Source: an uncultured Myxococcales bacterium (lineage in GTDB: Bacteria > Myxococcota_A > UBA9042). From it: a stretch of 64,000 nt of DNA. Both the position numbers and the translations under genes were made by a program. The notes beneath the pieces are model-generated. The model had not been told where the DNA came from. It was given only the letters and a program-made list of their open reading frames with translations, and did no database searches. The first letter of the stretch is position 1, and each line of letters begins with the position of its first letter. The stretch lies in NCBI GenBank assembly GCA_903955385.1, contig CAJBNH010000032.1:1-64000 (forward strand), in the 5' to 3' direction. Below are positions 36,383 through 45,082 of the stretch, piece after piece.

Positions 36383-37258
36383 ATGTCTGCCTCCCTGCAT
36401 CCGCTGCCGTCGCCGCTTCCCGCCTCCCCGCCGCTGCACCTGGACGACCGCTCTGCGCCTCGCATCGCGGTGTTCGACTCTGGCGTGGGCGGCCTGACCG
36501 TCGTCGGTGCGGTGCACAAGGCCATGCCCTGGCTGGGGATTCGCTTTCTGGGCGACACCGCGCGCTTGCCCTACGGCACCAAGAGCGCAGAGACCGTCGT
36601 GCGCTATGCCATTCAGGCGTCGGCAGCCCTGATGCGCGAGCCCGCGGCGGCCTTGGTGGTCGCCTGCAACACCGCGTCATCGTGCGCGTTGCCGGCGCTG
36701 CGCGAGATCTACGGCGTTCCCGTGCTGGGCGTCATCGAGCCAGGCGCCCTGGCCGCCGTTGAGGCGACCCACTCCGGACACATCGGCGTCATCGGCACCG
36801 AGCGAACGGTGGCCTCCCTCGCCTATCCAACCGCGATTGCTGCGCTGGATCCGGATGCCGTGGTCCACTCGCTGGCCACACCGATGCTGGTCAGCCTTGC
36901 CGAGGAGGGCTGGTTCGACCACCCGGCGACCGAGGCAGCGCTGCAGGCGTACTTCGGCCCGTGGCTGGCCGACCCGGCAGTGGCAAAAATCGACACGCTG
37001 GTGCTGGGTTGCACGCACTACCCGGTGTTCAAGGCCGCGCTGGGCCGCGTGCTGCTGCGTCTGACCGGCCGCGAAGTGCGCCTGGTCGACTCGGCACAGG
37101 CAATCACGGAACAGCTGCAGGGTCTTCTGCCCGACCCACCGCCACCCGGACCCGGTCAGGTCGAGCTGCTGGCGACCGACGCGGTCGAGCGATTCGCCAG
37201 AGTGGGCGGCCTGTTCTTCCCCGTCGAGCGGGCCAGCGTGCACCTGGTGGATCTGTAG
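36383..37258 (+). CDS. murI: Glutamate racemase
   Basis: 291 residues. MurI makes D-glutamate for peptidoglycan. Motifs: AVFDSGVGGLTVV, the two catalytic Cys in VACNTASS and LGCTHYP, and PYGTKS. The N-terminal 25 residues (Pro/Ser/Leu-rich) extend beyond most family members, so a later start cannot be excluded. No clear ribosome-binding site precedes the ATG. It converges with trxB (6 bases between stops). Confidence 0.95.
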   Translation: MSASLHPLPSPLPASPPLHLDDRSAPRIAVFDSGVGGLTVVGAVHKAMPWLGIRFLGDTARLPYGTKSAETVVRYAIQASAALMREPAAALVVACNTASSCALPALREIYGVPVLGVIEPGALAAVEATHSGHIGVIGTERTVASLAYPTAIAALDPDAVVHSLATPMLVSLAEEGWFDHPATEAALQAYFGPWLADPAVAKIDTLVLGCTHYPVFKAALGRVLLRLTGREVRLVDSAQAITEQLQGLLPDPPPPGPGQVELLATDAVERFARVGGLFFPVERASVHLVDL

Positions 37259-37264
37259 TCGATC

Positions 37265-38227
37265 CTAGTGCTTCAGCAGCCCGGCGTGCTCGTACTCTTC
37301 CAACAGATGCTCGGCATCGATCGCGGCCTGGCAGCCCATGCCGGCGGCCGAGATCGCCTGGCGGTAGCGGCTGTCGGCCACGTCGCCCGCCGCAAACACG
37401 CCCTTGACCGAGGTCTGGGTGTGCTCGACCAGCTTGATGTAGCCGTTGTCGTACAGGTCGATCTTGCCCTTGAAGATCGAGGTGTTCGGCGTGTGGCCGA
37501 TCGCGATGAATACGCCCTGGCAGGCGCGCTCCCGCACCGTGCCGTCGACCGTCGACTTCAACTTGACGCCTGTGACAGTGCGGCCGTCGCCCAGCACCTC
37601 GTCGATCACCGCGTTCCACTCGACGTCGATCTTGGGGTTCTGCAGCGCGCGCTCGGCCATGATCTTCGACGCGCGGAAGGCATCGCGGCGGTGCACCAGC
37701 GTGACCTTGCGGGCAAAACGGGTCAGAAAGCTCGCCTCTTCCAGCGCCGTGTCGCCGCCACCCACGACCATGACATCCAGATCGCGGAAGAAGGCGCCAT
37801 CGCAGGTCGCACACGCGGACACGCCGCGGTTGGCGTACTTCTGCTCGCTGGGGATCCCCAGCCACCGGGCGTTGGCGCCGGTTGCGAGAATGACAGTGGC
37901 GGTCTCGATCCACTCGTCGCCGACCCGCAAACGCAGCGGAAAGCCAGAGAAATCGACCTCTTCCACTGCCTCGTCGCGGTGCACGCTGCCAAAGCGCTGG
38001 GCCTGCTGACGGGTCCGCTCGACGAGTTCCGGGCCCGTCACGCCCTCGGGGAAGCCGGGGTAGTTTTCGACTTCGGAGGTGATCATCAGCTGGCCACCGG
38101 CCATCATCAGCTCTCCGGTCGGCAGAAAGCCGCCCTCGAAGACGATGGGCTTCAGCTCAGCGCGGGCGGTGTAGATGGCGGCGGTCAGGCCGGCGGGGCC
38201 ACTGCCGATGATAACGACCTTGTGCAT
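37265..38227 (-). CDS. trxB: Thioredoxin reductase
   Basis: 320-residue flavoenzyme that reduces thioredoxin with NADPH. FAD motif GSGPAGLTAA (8-17), redox pair CATC (Cys139, Cys142) with CDGAFF, NADP motif VGGGDTALEE, and the C-terminal FAD motif GVFAAGDV. Length matches the low-molecular-weight class. No thioredoxin gene adjoins it. Confidence 0.96.
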   Translation of the reverse strand: MHKVVIIGSGPAGLTAAIYTARAELKPIVFEGGFLPTGELMMAGGQLMITSEVENYPGFPEGVTGPELVERTRQQAQRFGSVHRDEAVEEVDFSGFPLRLRVGDEWIETATVILATGANARWLGIPSEQKYANRGVSACATCDGAFFRDLDVMVVGGGDTALEEASFLTRFARKVTLVHRRDAFRASKIMAERALQNPKIDVEWNAVIDEVLGDGRTVTGVKLKSTVDGTVRERACQGVFIAIGHTPNTSIFKGKIDLYDNGYIKLVEHTQTSVKGVFAAGDVADSRYRQAISAAGMGCQAAIDAEHLLEEYEHAGLLKH

Positions 38228-38309
38228 GGGACCTCGGGGGAGAAGCGGGCCGGGCGGCGCGGGGCCACTTGGCCGAAAGAGCGAAGCGCCGCTGCGTCGT
38301 TGCAGGGGC

Positions 38310-38339
38310 GTTATGGCAAAGGCGGGCGTGCGCCGTCAA
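38310..38339 (-). promoter_or_regulatory. Candidate trxB promoter
   Basis: Leftward: -35 TTGACG (38339-38334), 18-base spacer, -10 CATAAC (38315-38310), about 80 bases before trxB. Confidence 0.5.
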
Positions 38340-38445
38340 CGCCGGTCTGGCCGGAAGCGCAGCGGGTTCGCCCGGTGTTGGAGTCTGGTTGCTGTCAAAA
38401 CGGTGCAGACCCGGCTTTCGGTAGGTCCACAGTGCGACGGTCAGG

Positions 38446-40164
38446 TCAAGGCGCGGCCTGCTGCGGCGCGATCAGCACCTCGAACTGACCGTTCGCATCG
38501 GTCACGGCGGTGGCCAGCAGGTGCGCGTCCATCGAGGCACCCGATGTCCCCTCGTCCATCCCGGGCTCGTCCGGCACTGTAGGCGCCAGCACGTCCACCA
38601 GCACACCTGCGACCGCCAAGCCGCTGCCTGACTTGACGCGGCCGGCCAACACCAACGGCGGCAGCAACTTCAGCGCCCACGCCGCCGACTGCCCCGCTGC
38701 GACCTCGTGGACGCCCTGCATGGCCCGCGCCAACCCCGAATGGGCGGGCGGCTGCACCCAGATCGCGTAGCTGCCTGGGTCCAACCGCAGTGAGAAGGCG
38801 CCTTGGGCATCGGCGTCGACCTCCACCGGCTGCACGTTGCCCAAGTCCGCTTCTCCCTCGACCTTGCCGTTGTTGGCTCCGGACGTGACGTGCCGCACCA
38901 TCACCTGCGAGCCCGGCACCACCTGCGACAGGTAGTCCTGCACGCTGCCCGTCACCAGCGTTCGCTCCGGGCAGCGCTGCTCGTCCCAGACACCCGCCTG
39001 CAGTTCTCCTTTCCAGACCACACGGCCAAACAGCGACTTCGGTCCCGGCTGCAGCGTCACCACCCCAGGTCCCGGCGAGATCGTGGTCAGCATGCGACCA
39101 TCGGACTCGGTGTAGCCCTCCTGTTCGACCCACAGCTTGGCGAATTCGTAAGGCGTTCCTTGGGGAGCCTTCAGCAGCCGCACCACCCGCACATAGGCAC
39201 CGTCGATCGGCTCGCCCTGCGGCCCCTGCGCAACGACCGTCGTCACCACCGTCGGCGGCAGCGGGCCCACATCCAGCTTTCCCAGCGCAATCGGCTCGTT
39301 CTTGCCGGCGCTCGTCAGGCTGACCGGATTCTTCAAGCGTCCACTCGGCAGCAGCAGCGGTGCCTTCTCGACGACGAATCCCGCGTCCTTGGGGTCGGGC
39401 GCTGGGTCCTTGGGCTCGAACCGCAGCACGCCCCAGGGCACCGAAGGGTCGACGGCAAGCTCGAACTTTCCCTCCACATCGGTGACATCGCGGGTCGAGC
39501 ACGACCGCCCCTTGGGGTCCTGCAGCATCACCACCAGCCCGGGCAACGGCACCTCGCCCGCAACGATGCGCCCGGTCACACGCAAAAGCTGATGCTGGGC
39601 GGGCAGTTCCAAGGTCCAGTCGGTCAACGAGCCGCCGATGGTCATGCTCGAGTAGTGGGGCGGGATCTGCGCATTCTCCGGCCAGAAGCTGACTTCGTAG
39701 GTGTGGCCAGGCTGAACCCGAAGCTCGAAACCTTTGGTCTCCGACGCTGTGGCATCGAACCGCAATTCGAAGCCTTCTACCTCGCCGGGTGCGCGCGCAA
39801 TCAGCTTGCCTGGCACCAGCAGACCCGTCTCGGCCAGCTTGACGGCACCGCGAACGATGGCGGGTTCCGTCAGCACCAACGTGTGGGGATCCGCTTGGTT
39901 GGCGCCGGTCAGCACAACCTCGAAGTGCTCCAGCAGCAACCCCGAGTCAACGGGCGGCTTCAGTCGCAGCACGACGGGGGTCTCGGCAGCTTCCTTGGCC
40001 ACGCAGACTCTACGCGCATAGCACTTCAGGCCCTCGACGCAGTCGTCGTCCACGCTACAGATGCCGGTCGACGCCTCGTCGGAAGCCATCGCGCCGCAGC
40101 CGCCCGACAGCGCAACCACGCCGAGGATCAGCAGCAACCATCGCTGTGGACGGCGGTGGATCAA
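38446..40164 (-). CDS. Large beta-rich lipoprotein with carboxypeptidase-regulatory-like repeats
   Basis: 572 residues. The start is read as TTG at 40164: it overlaps the previous stop as TTGA, has GAAGGAG upstream, and begins a signal peptide with lipobox (LLLILGVVALSGGC). A short Cys-containing motif follows (CSVDDDCVEGLKC). The rest is beta-rich, with repeated segments like VTGRIVAGEVPLPGLVVML, ...DVEGKFELAVD and ...DAQGAFSLRLDPGSYAIWV. This is the pattern of carboxypeptidase-regulatory-like (CarboxypepD_reg) domains. Probably an extracellular or outer-membrane structural protein. No catalytic motif. Confidence 0.75.
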   Translation of the reverse strand: MIHRRPQRWLLLILGVVALSGGCGAMASDEASTGICSVDDDCVEGLKCYARRVCVAKEAAETPVVLRLKPPVDSGLLLEHFEVVLTGANQADPHTLVLTEPAIVRGAVKLAETGLLVPGKLIARAPGEVEGFELRFDATASETKGFELRVQPGHTYEVSFWPENAQIPPHYSSMTIGGSLTDWTLELPAQHQLLRVTGRIVAGEVPLPGLVVMLQDPKGRSCSTRDVTDVEGKFELAVDPSVPWGVLRFEPKDPAPDPKDAGFVVEKAPLLLPSGRLKNPVSLTSAGKNEPIALGKLDVGPLPPTVVTTVVAQGPQGEPIDGAYVRVVRLLKAPQGTPYEFAKLWVEQEGYTESDGRMLTTISPGPGVVTLQPGPKSLFGRVVWKGELQAGVWDEQRCPERTLVTGSVQDYLSQVVPGSQVMVRHVTSGANNGKVEGEADLGNVQPVEVDADAQGAFSLRLDPGSYAIWVQPPAHSGLARAMQGVHEVAAGQSAAWALKLLPPLVLAGRVKSGSGLAVAGVLVDVLAPTVPDEPGMDEGTSGASMDAHLLATAVTDANGQFEVLIAPQQAAP

Positions 40165-40763
40165 AGGCAGTCTCCTTCGTATTCGACCTGCCACTGCAGT
40201 GAATCCCACGCGGCGCCAGGGGCGAAAGCCAGCGGATTCGTTGCGTCTGCGGGAAGGTCTACGTTGGCCACCACCACGAGAATGCTGTGCATGGTCTGGT
40301 TCTGGTGCGCCTTCTCGCAAGGTACGAACAGGCAGCTGTGGGCATAGACGCCGGAACTGCAGGTCGCTGCGACGTCTTTCGACGTTCCTGGCTCGTAGTC
40401 GTAGTACCAGTAGTAACGAAGGGGTTGCGAGACGTTGACCTGCTGCACGGCGTTCAGCACCGAAAACTTGTAAGAAGGACCCGTGCTCAAGAGGAATGGG
40501 TAGGCCTCAAAGTAGCGCGGGTCCACCTTGTTCTCGTTGATGTGAACCATGGCCGTCCCCGCATCGACCTCTTCGACCGGGGCCGGCACGACACATCCGC
40601 TGACCAGCAACGCCAAGCCCATCGCACACGCCTGAAAGAGCCACGACGGGCGCAACCGGGAAGGCGGCGCGGCACGGCTCTGACGGATGGACCTAGCGAG
40701 ATCCGTGCCATGCGGACGAACGCTTGGAAGATCCCTTGGATGTTCGGCGAGTTGCGCGGCCAT
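40161..40763 (-). CDS. Small putative lipoprotein of unknown function
   Basis: About 200 residues. A lipobox (LALLVSGC) sits about 57 residues from the ATG at 40763, an unusually long N-terminal extension rich in Arg. GAGG is five bases ahead of that ATG; a TTG 37 codons later would give a normal signal peptide but has no ribosome site. The mature part is Tyr/Cys-containing (RYYWYYDYEPGTSKD, CSSGVYAHSCLFVPCEK) and matches no family I recognise. Its stop overlaps the TTG start of the next lipoprotein gene, so the two are translationally coupled and may work together. Confidence 0.62.
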   Translation of the reverse strand: MAAQLAEHPRDLPSVRPHGTDLARSIRQSRAAPPSRLRPSWLFQACAMGLALLVSGCVVPAPVEEVDAGTAMVHINENKVDPRYFEAYPFLLSTGPSYKFSVLNAVQQVNVSQPLRYYWYYDYEPGTSKDVAATCSSGVYAHSCLFVPCEKAHQNQTMHSILVVVANVDLPADATNPLAFAPGAAWDSLQWQVEYEGDCL

Positions 40764-40875
40764 GCATCCTCACCGGCGCGAGGGTCGCGGTTCCGGTGCA
40801 AGCCCGCAGCATGACATCTGTGTCAGCCGACCGCAAAAAGCGCTTGCGGCAGAGGCAGCGGCGGATGTCGCGGTC

Positions 40876-43692
40876 CTACTGACCGGCGCCTTCGGCGGCA
40901 AGCTCGGCCTCAGCGCTCTTCAGCAGGCTCTTGTAGGTCGAGTTGGTCGGGTCGAGCTTCACGGCCTTCTGCAGGTACAGGACCTTCAGCTTGGCCTTGT
41001 TGGCCTTCTGGGCCAGCGCCGCCATCTTCGATGCCTCCGCCACGTTGCCCGACGGTTCGACCGGCGGGGTCGGGCGCTTGTCGGCAGGCTTCTCGACGAC
41101 TGGCTTCTCGACAACCGGCTTTTCGACCGGCTTGACGACCGGCTTTTCGACGACAGGCTTCTCGACCGGCTTGACGACCGGTCGCTTGGCGGCCTCGGCC
41201 TTCGCCTTCTCCGCAGCAGCGTTCTCCGCAGCCTTCTTGTCCGCGGCGGCCTTGTCGGCTGCTGCCTTCTTGTCCGCCGCAGCCTTGTCGGCGATTGCCT
41301 TCTTCTCAGCGGTCGCCTTGGCCTTCTCCGCAGCGTTCTTCGCCTTTTCCGCTGCGGCGGCCTTTTCGGCGGCTGCCTTCTCGGCGGCGGCCTGCTTGGC
41401 GACCTTGGCGGCGGCGGCCTTCTCAGCGGCAGCCTGCTTCTCTACCGCGGCCTTCTCAGCGGCAGCGGCCTTTGCGGCTCCCGCCTTGTCGTTCGCGCCG
41501 GCCTTTTCCGCTGCCTTGTTCGCGGCGGCTTGGTCCTTGGCGGCCTTCTCAGCGGCAGCCTTGTCGGCAGCGGCCTGTTCGGCGGCTGCCTTGTCGGCGG
41601 CGGCCTTGTCCTTTGCAGCCTGCTCAGTGGCCACCTTGTCGGCGGCGACCTTGTCTGCGGCGGCCTTCTCCACTGCGGCGGTCGCCTGCTTCTTCAGCAG
41701 CGTGGCCTCCGCAGAGCCAGCGTTGAGCGCAAGTGCCGCATCCGCCTTGACCAGTGCCTCAGCAGCGTTGGAGGCAAGCACCGCCTGACCTTCCTCTACC
41801 AGCTTGCGCACCTGCTCTTCCGGCAGCGGCGCAGGCGGCACGGCGGCGAGGGCAGGGTCAACAGCCACAGGAACCACGGGCTCCGCAACGATGGGGGAAA
41901 CCTGCGGCGGCAGCGCGGCAGGAGTCGGCTCGGCTGCCAGATCGGGCTCCGCAACGACGGGCTCTTCAGCGACAACCGGCGGAGGCACCGGCGGCTGCGC
42001 GGCCTTGCCGGTGATCATCCACACGGCCAGGCCGATCATCGCCAACGCAAACACGATCACGACCGCAAGCAGGGTCTTGCTGACCTTGGCGGGCGGCGCG
42101 GTCGGCGCCGACTCCTGCAACTGACGCTCGATCTTGGCGGCCTGCTCGTCAAAGAACACGCTCTCGGCCATCTCGACGCGCAACGTGCGGTCCGTGACGG
42201 GGCGCTTGACCACCGGGTCGGTGCGGACGGGAGCGGGCGTGAGCGTGGCCTTGTCGAGCACAGCCGACCCCGCCGCCTGAGGCGCCGGTTCAGCGGGGGG
42301 AGCCGCGACGGGGGCCGCTTGCACGCCTTGGCTCTCTGGACGGTGCTTCTTGCCGAACTTGCCCTTCTTGCCGCGGTCCGGGTCGTCCTGCTTGCCCTCG
42401 TCGCCACTCTGGGTGGCGCGCTCGACGGCGTCGGCCACGCGAACGGCCGGCATTTTCAGGGTCGCGTCAGCAGCGGCGCGATCGCCACTCTCCGACCTCC
42501 ACGAGCCGTCCTGGGTCGGCGCGGGCTCAGAGGGAGGCGGCCCGGCAGGGGGCGGGGCGATCGGAGCCGGGGTCGAGGGCGGCGGCTCAGCGGGCATCGT
42601 GAAAACTGACATCTCGACGGTCGGCTCGAAATCCGTAGGCAGCGAGCTCGGAACCGCGGCCTCTTCGGCAACGGGCGCGAGGGGAGCGGGCTGTACCGGA
42701 GCGGTCTCGACAGGAGCGATCTCAGCAGCGACTGGCGCAACGGCAGCGGGCTCCACCGGTGTGTGGACCGGCGCCTCGGGCGGCGGCGCAGCAGGCGGCG
42801 GTGCGTCCGTCAGTGCGGCGCGGGTAACGGGGGCCGCCGCGGGCGCCAGCAGGTCGGGAGCCCAAGTGCGTCCGGCGGCTTCGAGCGAAGCGAGCCATAG
42901 GGCCGCCGCTGGCCGACGCGCAGGGTCCTTCTCCAACGCATCGCCGAGCAGGCTCTGCAAGTCCTTGACACCCTTGAGGGCGGGCTTGACGAGGTCGAGG
43001 CGCAACGGCTTCTCAACCGCCTGACGCTTCAGGGTCATCAGGGGCTGGCTGGAACTGAACGGCGGCTTCTGGGCAGCCAGCGACCACAGGACCAGCGCCG
43101 CGGAGTACACGTCGGAGGTCGTCGTTGCGGGCATCGCCTTGCACAGCTCTGCCGCCAAGAACTCAGGCTGACCGTAGAAACCTTCCGCCGTGGCGCCATT
43201 GGTGTACGCGGGCAGCAGCCGCCACCAGCCGGCACCGAACACGCGGGCCGCGCCGGGCAGTGCACCGCCATCGACCCACACGCGGTGCGGCCCGAGGTCC
43301 AGATGCTGGACACCTTGAACGGTCATTGCTTCGAGCGCGCGACCCAGCGCCAATCCGGTTTGCAGGATCGGAGCGATCTCCAGCTTGTCGCGACGCTTGA
43401 GGATTTCGTCCAGCAGACCGCCGGCAGGAGCTTCGGTCGCCAGCCAGGCGCCGGACTCGTCCCGCCCTGCGGCATACGTCACCAGCACGTCGGCGCAGTC
43501 GGCCAGCTTGCGGCCGTCGTCGACGATCGCTTGCAGCACGGCATCGTCGATCTGGGCGCTCGATACGACCTGCAGCAACAGGGCGGGGGCCCCGAGGGTC
43601 TCGTCCTGCACCAGAAGGAGGTTGCCGAGCTTGCTCTCCTCCAAGCTGGCCTGAACGCTAAACCGTTGGGCGATGCGGAGTTCGTTGGTCAT
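40876..43692 (-). CDS. Pseudokinase-like membrane protein with TolA-like Ala/Lys-rich region
   Basis: 938 residues. Residues about 5-270 look like a Ser/Thr kinase fold, with SDVYSAALVLWSLAAQKPPF as the helix-F/G region. The key residues are lost: no beta-3 Lys (APALLLQVV), HRDLKPxN reads HLDLGPHR (130-137), and DFG reads VFG (151-153). A Pro/Ala-rich linker follows, then one transmembrane helix (LLAVVIVFALAMIGLAVWMI, about 590-610). Beyond it is an Ala/Lys/Glu-rich low-complexity coiled coil (about 690-850) and Lys/Pro/Val repeats (VVEKPVVKPVEKP). A short helical end (KVLYLQKAVKLDPTNSTYKS) closes it. It probably senses or scaffolds across the inner membrane. The ATG at 43692 has GGGGAA upstream. 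Confidence 0.8.
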   Translation of the reverse strand: MTNELRIAQRFSVQASLEESKLGNLLLVQDETLGAPALLLQVVSSAQIDDAVLQAIVDDGRKLADCADVLVTYAAGRDESGAWLATEAPAGGLLDEILKRRDKLEIAPILQTGLALGRALEAMTVQGVQHLDLGPHRVWVDGGALPGAARVFGAGWWRLLPAYTNGATAEGFYGQPEFLAAELCKAMPATTTSDVYSAALVLWSLAAQKPPFSSSQPLMTLKRQAVEKPLRLDLVKPALKGVKDLQSLLGDALEKDPARRPAAALWLASLEAAGRTWAPDLLAPAAAPVTRAALTDAPPPAAPPPEAPVHTPVEPAAVAPVAAEIAPVETAPVQPAPLAPVAEEAAVPSSLPTDFEPTVEMSVFTMPAEPPPSTPAPIAPPPAGPPPSEPAPTQDGSWRSESGDRAAADATLKMPAVRVADAVERATQSGDEGKQDDPDRGKKGKFGKKHRPESQGVQAAPVAAPPAEPAPQAAGSAVLDKATLTPAPVRTDPVVKRPVTDRTLRVEMAESVFFDEQAAKIERQLQESAPTAPPAKVSKTLLAVVIVFALAMIGLAVWMITGKAAQPPVPPPVVAEEPVVAEPDLAAEPTPAALPPQVSPIVAEPVVPVAVDPALAAVPPAPLPEEQVRKLVEEGQAVLASNAAEALVKADAALALNAGSAEATLLKKQATAAVEKAAADKVAADKVATEQAAKDKAAADKAAAEQAAADKAAAEKAAKDQAAANKAAEKAGANDKAGAAKAAAAEKAAVEKQAAAEKAAAAKVAKQAAAEKAAAEKAAAAEKAKNAAEKAKATAEKKAIADKAAADKKAAADKAAADKKAAENAAAEKAKAEAAKRPVVKPVEKPVVEKPVVKPVEKPVVEKPVVEKPADKRPTPPVEPSGNVAEASKMAALAQKANKAKLKVLYLQKAVKLDPTNSTYKSLLKSAEAELAAEGAGQ
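41180..41690 (-). repeat. Ala/Lys-rich low-complexity coding repeat
   Basis: Within the pseudokinase-like gene, this stretch encodes many variants of AAADKAAAEKAA. It is irregular protein low complexity, not a tandem DNA array with spacers. Confidence 0.75.
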
Positions 43693-43803
43693 CCGATGTT
43701 CCCCTGTGGAGGCCGGGTCGGTCGTCGCGGGCTGCCGTGTCACGGGCGGTCGGATCGAAGTCGACAAAACCGAAGCAATCCGCTGCGTGACGCGCGGCAC
43801 CGT

Positions 43804-43833
43804 ATCATAGGCAGGTGAGGCTGCAAACGGCAA
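43804..43833 (-). promoter_or_regulatory. Candidate promoter of the pseudokinase gene
   Basis: Leftward: -35 TTGCCG (43833-43828), 18-base spacer, -10 TATGAT (43809-43804). Leader about 105 bases. Confidence 0.45.
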
Positions 43834-43891
43834 TCACCCCCAATGTCGCCAAAGTCGCCCATGGGCTCTCGCTGCGGCACCTGATCCCGTT

Positions 43892-44323
43892 TCAGGCCGT
43901 GCGCACCCCGTCGGCAGTGAAGGGAAAGTGCGATAGACCAATGCGATTGCCTTCCGGATCGCGGATGTAGATGGTCCACGTGCTTTCGAAGACCACCGGG
44001 ATGCCGCAGTGCTCCAGATGGTCGAGCCAGACGCCGCGGTTCTGCCACGAGATCTCGACCGCCAGCAAATGCAGGCCCGTCGACTCGTCTTGCCAGTCCG
44101 GCGGCTGCGGCACCGCGCGACAACGCTCCAGCGCCAGCACCCCGGTCCCGAGCTTGAGCCATACGCTGCGATCGCCAGTCGGTTGATCGGGAGCGTCGGC
44201 GGGCCAGCGTCGGTCGACGCGAAGTCGCAACACGCGTTCATAAAACCGCACCATGCCGACGAGATCGCGGCACTGGATGGCGATGTGGTGCATCCCGAAG
44301 GGGGTGATCGGGGGTGTGGCCAT
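43892..44323 (-). CDS. VOC (glyoxalase/bleomycin-resistance) family protein
   Basis: 143 residues of the vicinal-oxygen-chelate fold. MHHIAIQCRDLVGMVRFYERVLRL is the first beta-alpha-beta module and STWTIYIRDPEGNRIGLSHF the last. Candidate metal ligands are His12 or His13 and Glu of DPEGN. The substrate cannot be assigned; the family includes lyases, dioxygenases and binding proteins. GAGGAG precedes the ATG. It is divergent from the lipoprotein at 44381. Confidence 0.85.
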   Translation of the reverse strand: MATPPITPFGMHHIAIQCRDLVGMVRFYERVLRLRVDRRWPADAPDQPTGDRSVWLKLGTGVLALERCRAVPQPPDWQDESTGLHLLAVEISWQNRGVWLDHLEHCGIPVVFESTWTIYIRDPEGNRIGLSHFPFTADGVRTA

Positions 44324-44344
44324 GCGGACTCCTCAAACAGGACA

Positions 44345-44362
44345 CTGTCGCACTATCGACAG
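44345..44362. promoter_or_regulatory. Inverted repeat in a divergent promoter region
   Basis: CTGTCG-CACTAT-CGACAG is a perfect 6+6 base inverted repeat between two divergent genes (starts 44323 and 44381). It could be an operator or a leader hairpin. Confidence 0.4.
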
Positions 44363-44380
44363 GGGGGGAAGGCTCGGCTA

Positions 44381-44986
44381 ATGTTGATGACCCGATCGCC
44401 TGCTGGCGGTCGTTACTCCTTCGAACGGTTCTGGCGGTCCATGCAACACGTCGAGTTCGTGACGAAAATCACCGGCTTTGTCGCCCAACGGCACCCGTCC
44501 TCGCTCCGTTGCGGCGCCCGGACGGTTCTGGCCGCACTGGCAGCATTGGCAACTGTGGCCCTCAGCGGCTGCAGCACGCCTGAGTTCGATGCCGTGCGAG
44601 AGTACAAGCTCTTCCTCGAGAACGCCAAGCCGGCGCTGGTCGCCATGACCGACGCCCGCAAGGAGCTGTTCGAGGTCAACAACCCGGACAAAATGCTGCC
44701 GTTGTTCCGCGATAAGCTGCTGCCTCAGGTCAAGGAGCTCGAGCGGTTGTCGGCTGAACAGGCCCCCCCGATCGGCAAGCTGGGCGAGATCCACAACAGC
44801 CTGCGCGAGACGCTGGAGACCTACTCGAAGAGCACCGAGCGCCTCGTCAAGAAGCTGCAGACCGCCAAGGAAGATGACCGCGAGGCCATTCTGGTGATGT
44901 GGGGCGAAGACGACGGCAAGTTCGGGCAGCAGATGGCCCAGCTGGTCGATGAGTTGTCGCGCTATCTGGACTCGGTCAAGAAGTAG
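44381..44986 (+). CDS. Small helical lipoprotein
   Basis: About 201 residues. A lipobox (VALSGC) is preceded by an unusually long N-terminus; ATG at 44381 follows GGGGGAAGG, while ATG at 44441 would give a shorter signal with a weaker ribosome site. The mature domain is helical and charged (YKLFLENAKPALVAMTDARK; ETLETYSKSTERLVKKLQTA). No recognised family. Probably anchored in the inner or outer membrane facing the periplasm. Confidence 0.7.
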   Translation: MLMTRSPAGGRYSFERFWRSMQHVEFVTKITGFVAQRHPSSLRCGARTVLAALAALATVALSGCSTPEFDAVREYKLFLENAKPALVAMTDARKELFEVNNPDKMLPLFRDKLLPQVKELERLSAEQAPPIGKLGEIHNSLRETLETYSKSTERLVKKLQTAKEDDREAILVMWGEDDGKFGQQMAQLVDELSRYLDSVKK

Positions 44987-45082
44987 CCCCGGCGCGACTG
45001 TCCCCGCTGGCCCACAGCGCTCAATCCACAACGTCACCAAGCGCTTGCTGCCGATTCGGCGATCCCGCGATGTCGTCTCGAC

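Noticed and set aside
41050-41700. Repeated DNA resembling a tandem array or CRISPR
   Set aside because: It is an Ala/Lys and Lys/Pro/Val coding low-complexity region with irregular units and no spacers.
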